Source: Alphaproteobacteria bacterium
GTDB taxonomy: Bacteria > Pseudomonadota > Alphaproteobacteria > Rhizobiales > Rhizobiaceae
Direction of reading: 5' to 3'
DNA: 61,464 bases
Assembly: GCA_016861165.1 (NCBI GenBank)
Contig: BOKV01000022.1
Span: 1-61,464 of the forward strand
The notes under the pieces were generated by a model, which did not search any database, was not told the DNA's origin, and was given only the letters and a program-made list of their open reading frames with translations. A program made the position numbers and the translations under genes. Below are positions 51,146 through 60,060 of this stretch, piece by piece. Within the stretch, counting starts at the first letter, position 1. Each line of letters starts with the position of its first letter.

Positions 51146-51174
51146 CTTATACCGAGGGCGGCCGCGCCCGTCAA
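51146..51174 (-). promoter_or_regulatory. rpsT promoter
   Basis: On the reverse strand TTGACG (51169-51174) and TATAAG (51146-51151) are separated by exactly 17 bp. Transcription from about 51139 would give a leader of about 108 nt before rpsT. This is the best sigma-70-like promoter I see in the window. The following 51175-51387 shows no gene. Confidence 0.65.
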
Positions 51175-51387
51175 CGCAGATTCGGGCGGGCTCGGGCGGA
51201 GCCTCGGCAGGGGCGCGCCATGGCCGGACCGGCGCGAGGCGGGACTGTCGATCCTGCCGTGGGGCCCCTGTGTCATGGAGCCGTCTGCCAGCCGTCGGTA
51301 TCGCTGTCGTATCGCCGTCGCAGGGACGCTTGCAACCCCCGGCGCCATATGGCAAAAGCCGGCCGTGACTGGCGGCCGGCTCCGTGC

Positions 51388-51462
<75 letters not shown>

Positions 51463-51615
51463 GCCATCCGTGCCGGCGCGGGCATGACGCCGGCCCCGGC
51501 GACCGGAGGGCTCGCCATCGCCGGCCCGCAAGTCTGTTTCTGCCACTGGACAGCCCGGGATCGACCGCCTATAACCGCGCCCGTTTCGGCGCTCCGGCTT
51601 CGGCGCGCTTGCCAT

Positions 51616-51691
<76 letters not shown>

Positions 51692-51792
51692 TGACCCCGT
51701 TCGCAGATGTTCGCAGGCGTCCAGAAACGCCCTGAATTTCACGGGTTTCTCGCATAATTTCGGTCGCGAGCGTCCGCGGCCAATCGTCGAAA

Positions 51793-51857
51793 GCCAACAA
51801 ATTTGTTGGCCCTTTTGTTGGCCCAGGACGAGGCCAACAGAAAATGGGCCAACAAAA
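51793..51857. promoter_or_regulatory. Array of inverted GCCAACA motifs in front of the integrase
   Basis: It contains an 18-bp perfect palindrome GCCAACAAATTTGTTGGC (51793-51810). TTTTGTTGGCCC (51813-51824) is matched by its exact inverse GGGCCAACAAAA (51846-51857), and there is a further GCCAACA at 51833-51839. In total five copies of the word lie in 65 bp, the last touching the integrase ATG. Such arrays are expected of recombinase arm sites or of an operator for autoregulation of the integrase. Confidence 0.6.
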
Positions 51858-52775
51858 ATGCAGCTCACCGATACCGCTATTCGCAAGGCCAGCCCTGCGG
51901 CCCGTCTAATCAAGCTATCGGACGGCGGCGGGCTGCAATTGCACGTTCATCCCAACGGCTCGAAATACTGGAAGCTTGCCTGTCGTTACGACGGCAAGCA
52001 GAAGAAGCTCGCCTTCGGCGTCTATCCCGAAGTCTCCCTCGCCGAAGCGCGCAAGCGCCGCGAAGCGGCGAGAGCGCTGCTGCGCGACGGCAAGGACCCG
52101 ATGGTGGAAAGGCGGGTGGAAAAGCTCGCCCGTGCGATCGCCGCCGCAAACACCTTTGCGGCCGTCGCCGATGAGTTGCTCGCGAAGATGACAAGGGAAG
52201 GCCGCGCCGAGACGACGCTCAAGAAAACGAAATGGCTTTTCGATTTCGCCCGCCCGATTATCGGCGATCGGCCCATTGCCGAGATCAACGCCGCGGAGGT
52301 GCTCGCGGTGCTGCGCAAGGTCGAAGTGCGCGGCCGTCTTGAGACCGCGCGCCGTCTTCGCAGCACGATCGGTTCGGTTTTCCGCTACGCCATCGCCACC
52401 GCGCGCGCCGACAACGACCCGACCTTTGCCTTGCGCGGCGCATTGACGACCCCGAAAGTCAAGCCGCGCGCGGCCGTGACCGATCCGAAGGCGGTCGGGG
52501 CGCTGCTTCGCTCCGTGTGGGACTACGACGGCCAGCCGGCGACGAAAGCCGCGTTGCAGCTCATGGCCTACCTTTTCCCGCGCCCAGGCGAATTGCGGCT
52601 CGCGGAGTGGCCTGAGTTTGACTTCGAAGCCGCCGTGTGGTCGATCCCGGCGCCACGCATGAAGATGCGCCGCGCGCATAAGGTGCCGTTGCCGTCGCAG
52701 GCAATCGCCATTCTGACGCAGTTTCGCGAAATCACCGGCTGCGACACGGCACCAGGCGATCCGCCAGATCGATGA
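51858..52775 (+). pseudogene. Tyrosine recombinase (P4-type integrase), C-terminally truncated
   Basis: The 305 residues match the N-terminal DUF4102 arm-binding domain (residues 1-90, LIKLSDGGGLQLHVHPNGSK), the core-binding domain (about 95-190) and the start of the catalytic domain with Arg242 in LFPRPGELRLAEW. Homologues of about 400 residues go on to H-x-x-R, H/W and the nucleophilic Tyr. Here similarity stops after LTQFREITG (about 52740), and CDTAPGDPPDR and a stop follow. Without the Tyr it cannot recombine DNA. A deletion that joined it to the drmB remnant is the simplest explanation. Confidence 0.85.
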
Positions 52776-54316
52776 CGGCTTGTCCGATTTCAACAATTGG
52801 ACGCACCTAAGCGACTGGATTACCGAGGTGATGACGGCAAGCGACGACGCGTTTCACCCATCCGATTTGTTTGCGGCTGCGAGGATGGTCATCTTCAGGA
52901 CGTTGATTGGCGGCGCGTTGTTCACCAGAACGCGCCCGGCCGTGAAGGATGCCAGGAGCCGCTTTGGCTCGAGGATGGCGGAACAACCGGCGATCCTCGC
53001 CAGACCCGGGTGTACTGCGAATGCGGCGCATCGCTCTCACTCAATGATCTGTTCCAGCCGGGTCGGTTGGGTCAGTGCAGGGCAGAGTGGCCTTGGATCG
53101 ACAATGGTCGGGACCCGGATGGCTGCCGTCACATGCTTCGATTGCTCACGCGGAGCGCCACGAACACTTATTTCCCGCAAGTTACCCGCGTTATCTCACT
53201 TCCGGCTTCGGTCGATCAATTGGCCGAGCTGGTGAGGAGCGTGTGGTCGGCACTGCAGACCTGTGCCTCGGTGGAGGAGGTTAAGCTGGCGCGGCGTTTT
53301 AACCCTCAGGTCGCCGCGACGTTGGAAGGGTATCCGGACGAAGAGGTCTGGTCGCGTATCGCCGTGATGCGGCGTTCCGACGATCAGGAAGACCAAGCGG
53401 AAAATCCGCGCCATGCGGAATTCGCGATGCTGGCGAGCGGCCAACCCGTCATCGGCACCCCAACTCCCGATGCGCTGCTGCATGCCGAAACGCTTCCAAG
53501 GGCCACATGGGACCCAGGCAATTCGCCTATATTGAAGGGCATCTTCTCATTGGTGGCAGTCCACAGGCTGCGAGAGGTGGCTTGCCTGTACGGTTTCACC
53601 AGGTTCGAGCCGGCGCCGGTCATTACCGAAGAGTTCGAGGATGTTGGTCTTGCCGTGCGGGGCGCGCCGCTTGCCCGAAATCCTACCTGGCTTCCCGCCG
53701 TTGAGCAGTTCGGCGAAGGTCTCTTTCTCACGCTTGATCGTGACGCCCTTCAGGGCTGGCGTGAGCGACCTCAGGTGCAAGAGAGAATAGCAGCGCGGGC
53801 GTTGGCGCCGACCGATGGCTCCAACAACGCCGCCAGCGGGGCGAGAATATTTCCGATCGCGCCATTCGCGACCAACTTCGCCCCGAATACCTGCTTGCCC
53901 ATTCTCTCGCGCACGCATTGATTACGGAGGTCGCCATCGATTGCGGTTATCCCGCCAGTTCGATTCGCGAGCGCATCTACATTTCCGAGGGGCTTGGTGC
54001 TGCCGTTCCTGCCGTTGGCATCCTGATCTACACGGCCTCGGCGGGAAACCAGGGCACGCTTGGTGGCCTCGTCGAAGTAAGCCGCCGCTTTGCGCAAGTG
54101 CTGGAGAATGCGCTCGAAAGACAGAGATTGTGTTCGGGTGATCCCGTTTGTGCCGATCACGATCCCGCAGCAGCAGCCGACGATCGCGCCCTTCACGGTG
54201 CCGCCTGCCATGGATGCCTCGTGATAGCGGAGACCAGTTGCGAGGCGCGAAACCTCTTTCTGGATCGGGCTCTATTGATCGATACCGTGGGCCCATCCGG
54301 CGTGGGCTTCTTCTGA
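52776..54316 (+). pseudogene. drmB: DISARM-type drmB (DUF1998), 5'-truncated and frameshifted
   Basis: The frame from about 52797 reads VSPIRFVCGCEDGHLQDVDW, LWLEDGGTTGD, CECGASLSLNDLFQ and RLLTRSATNTYFPQVTRVIS, the zinc-type core of DrmB proteins. It fails near 53855, and coding continues in another frame: RDQLRPEYLLAHSLAHALIT, GILIYTASAGNQGTLGGLVE, and the end CHGCLVIAETSCEARNLFLD. One lost base at about 53855 would restore it. About 100 N-terminal residues are missing, with the integrase fused in their place. In DISARM, DrmB works with the DrmA helicase against phage; neither DrmA nor a methylase is in the window. A stand-alone DUF1998 protein of another system is the alternative. Confidence 0.75.
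54027..54150 (+). repeat. Direct repeat, copy 1 (inside drmB remnant)
   Basis: These 124 bases recur at 61341-61464, the last bases of the window, in the same orientation with one mismatch (A at 54046, G at 61360). They code the DrmB segment from YTASAGNQGTLGG to CSGDPV. The repeat certainly continues beyond the window. Confidence 0.95.
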
Positions 54317-54393
54317 ATCTCACTTCTTGCGGTTGCTCCCATCGGCGGGTCGAGCCTGACTGCACTCGCCCCGATCGACCGAGGGAGCCACGG

Positions 54394-54517
54394 ATGGCGC
54401 GAGCCCGCAAACCGCATCCCGCCGATCTTGCCAACGCCAATGTGGTCGCATCGGCGGTCCGTTTCGAAATTGCCCTGTTCCTTGGGGTTGGCCGCTACGC
54501 CACCGATACCGCGGCGG
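54394..54517 (+). pseudogene. 5' stub of an unrecognised gene after drmB
   Basis: An ATG at 54394 behind GAGGGAG starts MARARKPHPADLANANVVAS and runs about 41 codons before entering the antisense of the adenosylhomocysteinase-like gene. The position fits the gene that should follow drmB, but I do not recognise the sequence as DrmC or any other family. It looks like a gene head cut off by whatever brought in the cassette to the right. It could also be chance. Confidence 0.3.
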
Positions 54518-55666
54518 TCACGCGTAGCGCGCTTCCAGAAAGGCATTCGCGACGCGCTCGTCAATGTTGCGCGGTACCGCAACGACGCAGGCATCCCTGG
54601 ACACCAGGCCCCTGGCAATCGCTTCGAGGGATCTTGCCTGCAGCGCAAACCCCAGATCCATCGATTCGATCGAGTTCCCCATCGGCCGTGGGCCGGCCAG
54701 ATTGAACATATGGCCCTGCGAAATGACATGGATCGTCCGGCCGTCCCTGAGCCGGAGGCTCTCAATGCCGTCTTCGTAGGCCGTACGCGCTTCGACCAGG
54801 TCGGAGGTCGCAATGGCGTCGGCATCGATCTCGACGGGGAAATGTCCGGCATTGGCCAGGATGGCCCCGTCCTTGAAGTGGGCCATGTCGTCGACGCCGA
54901 GCACCTTGCCGGCTCCCGTCACTGTGACGATGAAATCGGCGCTGGCGATCGCTTCTTCGCGCTTCGGCGTATCGTAGCCGTCGAGATGCGCCTGCAGCCG
55001 TTTCAGCGGGTCTGTGTCGACGACGGATACCTTGGCATTGGCGGCGCGCATGTTGCCGGCAACGCCGCGCCCGCAGGCGCCGTAGCCGAACACGGTAACG
55101 CGCTGGCCGTTGGTGATGCGGTTGGTGATCCGCATGTAGGATTCCAGGACGCTCTGGCCGACGGCATGCTCGTTTTCGGCGAACTGTTTGATCGGGCTGT
55201 CGTTGATGACGAGGATCGGCATCGACAGCACGCTGCGCAGAGCGGCCAGCCGCATGCGGCCCGACGTCGTCTCCTCGGTGCCGCCGAGCAGGCCTTCATA
55301 ACGGTCGTCCAGATAGAGGCAGAACAGGTCGCCGCCATTGTCCAGGATCAGATCCGGCTTCTCGGCGATGACCTGACGCAGATAGGTCTGGTGCTCGTCA
55401 CGATCGCGGGTCGGCCGGCCGATGACGGTGACGCCGCGCGCCGCCAGATAGTCGATTGCCGATTGCTGCGTGGTGTTGAGATTGCCGGTGGAGACGAGAC
55501 GGGCGCCGCCAGCCTGCAGCGTCAGTATGAGCGCGACGGTCTTCGGTTCGAGGTGAATCCCCGTGCCGATGGTCATGCCGGCGAAGGGCCGCGTCTGACG
55601 GAATTCGGTTGAGATTCGGTGCAGCAGCCGGCAGTTGTGGCCGACCCACTCGATTCTGCTTTTCAT
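54518..55666 (-). CDS. Short adenosylhomocysteinase-like protein
   Basis: This 382-residue S-adenosylhomocysteine hydrolase family member keeps the active-site set: TGIHLEPKTVALILTL, ILDNGGDLF, GGTEETTSGRMRL, INDSPIKQFAENEHAVGQSV, the NAD site VTVFGYGACGRGVAGN and NAGHFPVEID. It lacks the C-terminal Lys...Tyr tail of the long bacterial enzyme (about 430-470 residues), like archaeal and Thermotoga forms, some of which act on S-inosylhomocysteine. The start is ATG 55666 behind GGAAG (ATG 55684 possible). As last gene of a transporter operon it is probably a specialised paralogue, not the housekeeping AhcY. Confidence 0.85.
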   Translation of the reverse strand: MKSRIEWVGHNCRLLHRISTEFRQTRPFAGMTIGTGIHLEPKTVALILTLQAGGARLVSTGNLNTTQQSAIDYLAARGVTVIGRPTRDRDEHQTYLRQVIAEKPDLILDNGGDLFCLYLDDRYEGLLGGTEETTSGRMRLAALRSVLSMPILVINDSPIKQFAENEHAVGQSVLESYMRITNRITNGQRVTVFGYGACGRGVAGNMRAANAKVSVVDTDPLKRLQAHLDGYDTPKREEAIASADFIVTVTGAGKVLGVDDMAHFKDGAILANAGHFPVEIDADAIATSDLVEARTAYEDGIESLRLRDGRTIHVISQGHMFNLAGPRPMGNSIESMDLGFALQARSLEAIARGLVSRDACVVAVPRNIDERVANAFLEARYA

Positions 55667-55699
55667 TGTTTCTTCCATTCGCATGTTGACGAGGGCGAC

Positions 55700-56131
55700 C
55701 TAGAAGCGCCTCGGATCGATATTCTTGGTTTCCGGGCCGTAGGGCCGTGGATAGATGTCGCCGAGGCGCAGTATCTCGACCGCGCCGCCGACCGGCGCGC
55801 TGACAATGGCGACGTCGGGGTCGGCGCAGCAGAATTCCCAGATTGCCTGCCGGCACTCCGCGCAGGGCACGCCCGAATATGGGCCTACGACGGCGACGGC
55901 TCTGATCTGGCGTGCACCGGCGCTGGCCATATTCACGATCGCCGCGCGTTCGGCATGGACCGTCTGCTGCAGCGTGACGAATTCGATGTTGCAGCCCTGG
56001 TGAACGGCGCCGTCGCCGTCGAGGACAGCCGCGCCGACCGTGTGCCCGCTATAGGGGGCATAGGCGTGCTCGCGCGCCTTGGCGGCGGCTGCGATCAGGG
56101 TTTCGATCTCGTTCTTCGAAATGTGGACCAT
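55700..56131 (-). CDS. Cytidine deaminase family protein
   Basis: This 143-residue zinc deaminase has HAERAAIVNM (His and catalytic Glu) and PCAECRQAIWEF (two Cys zinc ligands), with AYAPYSGHTVGAAVLDGDGA as in Cdd. Cytidine is the family default; adenosine-type or modified nucleosides are possible given the neighbours. It overlaps the ABC ATPase stop by one base (TGATG) and is followed by the adenosylhomocysteinase-like gene after 33 bp. Confidence 0.88.
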   Translation of the reverse strand: MVHISKNEIETLIAAAAKAREHAYAPYSGHTVGAAVLDGDGAVHQGCNIEFVTLQQTVHAERAAIVNMASAGARQIRAVAVVGPYSGVPCAECRQAIWEFCCADPDVAIVSAPVGGAVEILRLGDIYPRPYGPETKNIDPRRF

Positions 56132-57228
56132 CAGTCGCTTCCTCCGCGCCTGGCCGTGTCCGGCAGGATCGTTGCGCGCGCAAGGTCGAGGCGCAGCCCG
56201 ATGCGCCCGCCCGTCTCGGCGCGGCCACCTTCCGGCGCGGCCACGGTGCCGATTTCGCCGGAGGCAAGCTGAACCTTGAGGCGCAGCGCCGTGCCTGCAT
56301 AGGCGACCGAGAGCACCGTGGCGGGCATCGTGATCCGGCCGCCGCTGACGGCAGGTCGGGCGACGGGCTCGGCAATCTCGATCTCGTCACAGCGCCACAA
56401 CAGGCGGACCCGGCCCGAATGGCCGGCTGGCGGGCGCTGCAGTATGGCAACGACATCGGCAACTTCGATCCTGTCATCCTGCACAGCCGCCGAGACATGG
56501 AGGGAATCGCCGAGGAAGTCGGCGACAAACAGCGTCGCTGGCTGGCGGTAGACCTCGCGCGGCGTGCCGGTCTGCTCGACCCTGCCGCGGTTGAAGACAG
56601 CGATCCTGTCGCTCATCGACAGGGCTTCTTCCTGATCGTGGGTGACATAGACGATGGTGATGCCAAGGCGCTCGTGCAAAGCCTTGATCTCCATCTGCAT
56701 GTCCTCGCGCAGTCGCCGGTCGAGGGCTCCAAGTGGTTCATCCATCAGCAGGATGTCCGGTTCGAAGACGATGGCGCGGGCGATGGCGACGCGCTGCTGC
56801 TGGCCGCCGGACAGCTGGTTCGGCATGCGGTTGCCGTAGCCCGGCAGTGCGACGAGCTCGAGCGCCTGTTCAATCCGCGTGCGCTGCCGCGCCTTCGGCA
56901 TGCCGCGCATGCGCAGGGGAAAGCCGATATTGCCGGCAACGCTCATGTGCGGGAATAGCGAGTAGTTCTGGAAAACGACGCCGATATTGCGGTGTTCGGG
57001 CGCCACGCCGACCATGTCCCTGTCACCGATGGTCACCATGCCGCTGTCCGGCGCTTCAAAGCCGGCAATGATCTTGAGGATCGTCGTCTTGCCTGAGCCG
57101 GACGGACCGAGCATCGACATGAACTCGCCGGCACGCACGTCGAGGTCGACGCCATGCAGCACCTGCGTCCTGTCATAGCGCTTGACGAGACCGGACAGCC
57201 GGATGGACTTGGCAGCAGGCAGACGCAT
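56131..57228 (-). CDS. ABC transporter ATPase, PotA/MalK type
   Basis: This 365-residue importer ATPase has Walker A LGPSGSGKTTILKIIAG, the Q-loop in VFQNYSLFPHMSV, the signature QLSGGQQQRVAIARAI, Walker B DILLMDEPLGALDRR and a C-terminal TOBE-like domain. The start is the ATG at 57228, which shares its A with the permease stop. The order (receptor, two permeases, ATPase) is that of the spermidine/putrescine-iron class of importers. Confidence 0.92.
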   Translation of the reverse strand: MRLPAAKSIRLSGLVKRYDRTQVLHGVDLDVRAGEFMSMLGPSGSGKTTILKIIAGFEAPDSGMVTIGDRDMVGVAPEHRNIGVVFQNYSLFPHMSVAGNIGFPLRMRGMPKARQRTRIEQALELVALPGYGNRMPNQLSGGQQQRVAIARAIVFEPDILLMDEPLGALDRRLREDMQMEIKALHERLGITIVYVTHDQEEALSMSDRIAVFNRGRVEQTGTPREVYRQPATLFVADFLGDSLHVSAAVQDDRIEVADVVAILQRPPAGHSGRVRLLWRCDEIEIAEPVARPAVSGGRITMPATVLSVAYAGTALRLKVQLASGEIGTVAAPEGGRAETGGRIGLRLDLARATILPDTARRGGSD

Positions 57229-58025
57229 CAGCGCGCCCTCCGGCTCGCCATGGCGAGACCGGCCATCATTGCCATGGACAGGATGAAGAGGACGGAAGCG
57301 AGCGCGGCGACCGTCGGGTCGACATGCTGGTTGATCTGCGCCCACATCTGCACCGGGATCGTTCGGTAGGTGGGCGAAGACAGGAAGTTGGCGATGATGA
57401 CCTCATCCCACGATGAGGCGAAGGCGAAGAAGGCGCCGGAGATGACGCCCGAGCGGACGCCTGGCAGGATAACGAGGAAGAACGTCCTGATCGGACCGGC
57501 GCCGAGACTGCGCGATGCCAGGATCAGCACCGGATCGAGCTGACGGGCTGCCGACATGGTGGTGACCACGACCAGTGGCACCCCGATCATGGCATGCGCG
57601 GCGGCGAGCCCCAGCAGGTCGTAGAGGCCAAGCCAGACATAGACCTTGTACATGCCGATGGCCAGAACGACCGTCGGTATGACCAGCGGCACGACGGCGA
57701 TCGCCAGGACGACGTCCTTGAAGCGAAAGCTGCGCAGGCCGAGCGTCACGCCGGCCGGCACGCCCAGCAGCACGGCAATGACGGTGGAAGCCGCGGCGAC
57801 CTCGACGCTGTGAATGGCGCTGTCCCACCAGCGGCCGCTGGCAAATAGCGAGAAATACCAGTCCAGCGTGAAACCGCGAGGCGGCCAGGCCAAGACCTGC
57901 CTCTGTGAAACGCTCAAGGGCAGGATGACCAGGGAAGGGGCCAGCAGCAGCACGACGATCGGGATCATCAGCGTGGTGCGAATGCGACCCGGCCAGCGGG
58001 ATCTGTCCGATGCTGGGACGGCCAT
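57228..58025 (-). CDS. ABC transporter permease, PotC type
   Basis: This 265-residue inner-membrane permease has about six helices and the cytoplasmic EAA-like loop ASRSLGAGPIRTFFLVILPG that contacts the ATPase. The ATG at 58025 lies 2 bp after the upstream permease stop. A longer frame upstream overlaps that gene and is discarded. Confidence 0.9.
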   Translation of the reverse strand: MAVPASDRSRWPGRIRTTLMIPIVVLLLAPSLVILPLSVSQRQVLAWPPRGFTLDWYFSLFASGRWWDSAIHSVEVAAASTVIAVLLGVPAGVTLGLRSFRFKDVVLAIAVVPLVIPTVVLAIGMYKVYVWLGLYDLLGLAAAHAMIGVPLVVVTTMSAARQLDPVLILASRSLGAGPIRTFFLVILPGVRSGVISGAFFAFASSWDEVIIANFLSSPTYRTIPVQMWAQINQHVDPTVAALASVLFILSMAMMAGLAMASRRAR

Positions 58026-58027
58026 CG

Positions 58028-58852
58028 CTACACCAGGAAGATCTTCTTCAGCGCGTTCCAGCCCACAGCCAGCATGAGCAGGACCGCGGCCGTGACGATG
58101 GCCGACATGGCGCCGGCCGCGCCCCAGTCGAGCTGCGAGGTGATCTGCGCGGTTATCAGCACGGCAACCGGCTGATCGCTCGGACCGCCGAGCAGAACGG
58201 GCGTAATGTAGTAACCGAGGCTCAGCACGAACACGAGGACGAGGCCAGCCGCCAGGCCGACCTGGGTGGAGGGAAAGAACACCTGCCAGAAGGCTCTGCG
58301 CGGGCTTGCGCCCAGGCTCCTGGCGGCGGCGATCAGGTTCGAATCGAAGCGCCGCATGCTCGTATAGGCGGGCAGGATGGTGAAGGGCAGCAAGATCTGG
58401 ATCATCCCGATCGTGACGGCGAACAGCGTGCGCATCATCCCGATCGGATGGTCGACGACGCCGGCCGAAATCAGCAGCCAGTTGACGATGCCGGTGTCGC
58501 GCAGGATGACCGACCAGGCAAAGCTGCGCACCAGCAGGCTGGTCCACAACGGCAGCAGCGCGCAGGTGAGAAGGAAGGCGCGCAATGCCGGGCCGGCGCG
58601 ATACATTGCATAGGCGTAGAAATAGCCGATGACACCGGTGAAGATGGAGACGATGATGGCGATCTTCACCGTGTTCATGGCGAACCGGAAGAAGGTCGGG
58701 TCGGCAAGCACACGCCTGAAGTTGGATAGTCCGGCCCCGGGGGGCTCGGTCACGCTGTTGGCGATGATGACGGCGGCCGGCAGGAAGAAGAGGATGGCGA
58801 GAGCCGCCAACAGCGGCCATACGCCGATCGCCTGGAAGAACCTCGATCCCAT
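58028..58852 (-). CDS. ABC transporter permease, PotB type
   Basis: This 274-residue permease starts MGSRFFQAIGVWPLLAALAI and has about six helices and the EAA-like loop AARSLGASPRRAFWQVFFPS. It pairs with the next gene to form the membrane channel. It follows the receptor gene by 45 bp. Confidence 0.9.
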   Translation of the reverse strand: MGSRFFQAIGVWPLLAALAILFFLPAAVIIANSVTEPPGAGLSNFRRVLADPTFFRFAMNTVKIAIIVSIFTGVIGYFYAYAMYRAGPALRAFLLTCALLPLWTSLLVRSFAWSVILRDTGIVNWLLISAGVVDHPIGMMRTLFAVTIGMIQILLPFTILPAYTSMRRFDSNLIAAARSLGASPRRAFWQVFFPSTQVGLAAGLVLVFVLSLGYYITPVLLGGPSDQPVAVLITAQITSQLDWGAAGAMSAIVTAAVLLMLAVGWNALKKIFLV

Positions 58853-58897
58853 GGCTTCCCGCTTGCTTCCCGCCGTCCGGTCTTGCTGCCACCAGCC

Positions 58898-59932
58898 CTA
58901 TTGCGACGCGCTTTTCCAGGCCTGGTAGCGTTCTTCCAGCATGGCCGAGTTGGCCGCGATCCACTGGTCGTCGAAGATGGCATAACCCTCTTCAAGATGG
59001 CTCGTCGGCAGGTCCGGGGCCATGGCCTCGCTGACCTTGGCCTTCGCGTTGGACGGGGCGAGCGGCAGGTCGTTGCTCGGCATGCCGTTGGCCTCGGCAC
59101 TGACGGCATGGGCGATCAGGGACATGGCCTGCGGCACATATCGGCTGCCCTTGGGCACCGACAGATAGGAGGCCGCCAGGATCTGGCCCGCGAAGATATA
59201 GTCGACGGGCATCTTCTGGGCGACCTTGGCGTCATAGGCGCGGGCGTTGTAGGTCATGACCATTGCCACTTCGCCAGAACCGACAAGCTCTTCCGACTGG
59301 GCGCCGCTCTGCCAGAATACGAGCGACGGCTTGATCGTGTCGAGCTTGGCGATTGCCCGGTCGATGTCGAGCGGGTAGAGGGCATCGGGCGCGACGCCGT
59401 CGGCGAGAAGCGCGATCTCGAAGATTCCGCCGGCCGAATAGTCCATCACCGCCCGCTTGCCCGGATATTTCTGCAGGTCGAAGAAGTCGGCCCAGCCCGA
59501 GGGAGGCGTCTTGACCTGATCGGTATTGTAGGCGAGCTGGATCGAATAGATGGTGTTGGCAACACGATAGGTGCCGGCGAAGCCGGCAATGATCTCGTCC
59601 CTGGGAATGACGGAATAGTCGAGCGGCTCGAGCCATTTGCCGTCGGCGTCCGTACCCCAGGTATTGTCGCCATTGTATACGTCCCAGACCACCCGGTTGG
59701 CTTCCACCATGGCGCGCAGTTTGGCGTTGTCGGTGCCGGCGACCGGAACGACGCTGAAACCTTCGGGCGCCTTCCAGGTGTCCAGGATGTATTCCTGCAT
59801 GGCGTCGTGGAAGGCGCCGCCTCCATCCACCCATACCAGCGCCTTGTCGGCGGCAGTCGAGCCAAGCGGGGTCAGGGCGAGTGCCAGGGCTGATGCTCCG
59901 ACGGCAATCGCATGTCGAATTCCTGATCTCAT
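58898..59932 (-). CDS. Periplasmic solute-binding protein of the ABC importer
   Basis: This 344-residue receptor has signal peptide MRSGIRHAIAVGASALALAL and cleavage after STA. The mature chain has the PotD/AfuA-type fold (LVWVDGGGAFHDAMQEYILD, YSIQLAYNTDQVKTPPSGWA, VFWQSGAQSEELVGSGEVAM). That class binds polyamines, iron complexes and various small organic cations or anions, so the ligand is open. Its promoter region contains an operator-like motif shared with the divergent LacI gene. Confidence 0.88.
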   Translation of the reverse strand: MRSGIRHAIAVGASALALALTPLGSTAADKALVWVDGGGAFHDAMQEYILDTWKAPEGFSVVPVAGTDNAKLRAMVEANRVVWDVYNGDNTWGTDADGKWLEPLDYSVIPRDEIIAGFAGTYRVANTIYSIQLAYNTDQVKTPPSGWADFFDLQKYPGKRAVMDYSAGGIFEIALLADGVAPDALYPLDIDRAIAKLDTIKPSLVFWQSGAQSEELVGSGEVAMVMTYNARAYDAKVAQKMPVDYIFAGQILAASYLSVPKGSRYVPQAMSLIAHAVSAEANGMPSNDLPLAPSNAKAKVSEAMAPDLPTSHLEEGYAIFDDQWIAANSAMLEERYQAWKSASQ

Positions 59933-59982
59933 CTGCTTTCCCCTCTCATCGGTGGCGAGTCGCTAGCCACGTGGTGCATCAA

Positions 59983-60040
59983 ACGTATGACGCCACCAGC
60001 ATTGCGACTCTTGATCGCCGTGTCAATACTACGTATGACG
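59983..60040. promoter_or_regulatory. Two ACGTATGACG motifs in the divergent LacI/transporter promoter
   Basis: ACGTATGACG occurs at 59983-59992 and again at 60031-60040, 48 bp apart. The first is the core of the near-palindrome TCAAACGTATGA. One lies 51 bp upstream of the solute-binding gene and the other 21 bp upstream of the LacI-family gene. This suits repression of both by the LacI-type protein, but binding is inferred. Confidence 0.55.
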
Positions 60041-60060
60041 TCGCGACCGGAGGTTTGCGC

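Larger units (their letters stand above)
51692..54517 (+). mobile_element. Remnant of a tRNA-Phe-linked genomic island
   Basis: The order is tRNA-Phe, arm-like repeats, a truncated P4-type integrase, and then a decayed DISARM-type drmB fragment. The integrase gene pointing away from the tRNA and immediately beside it is the usual left end of such islands. No copy of the tRNA 3' end is visible downstream in the window, so the right end is not located. Base composition of 52.8-54.3 kb looks less GC-rich than the core genes. Confidence 0.6.

Noticed and set aside
60011..60026. TTGAT-N6-GTCAA near the LacI promoter as an FNR/FixK box
   Set aside because: The spacer is six bases, not four, so the half-sites are out of register.
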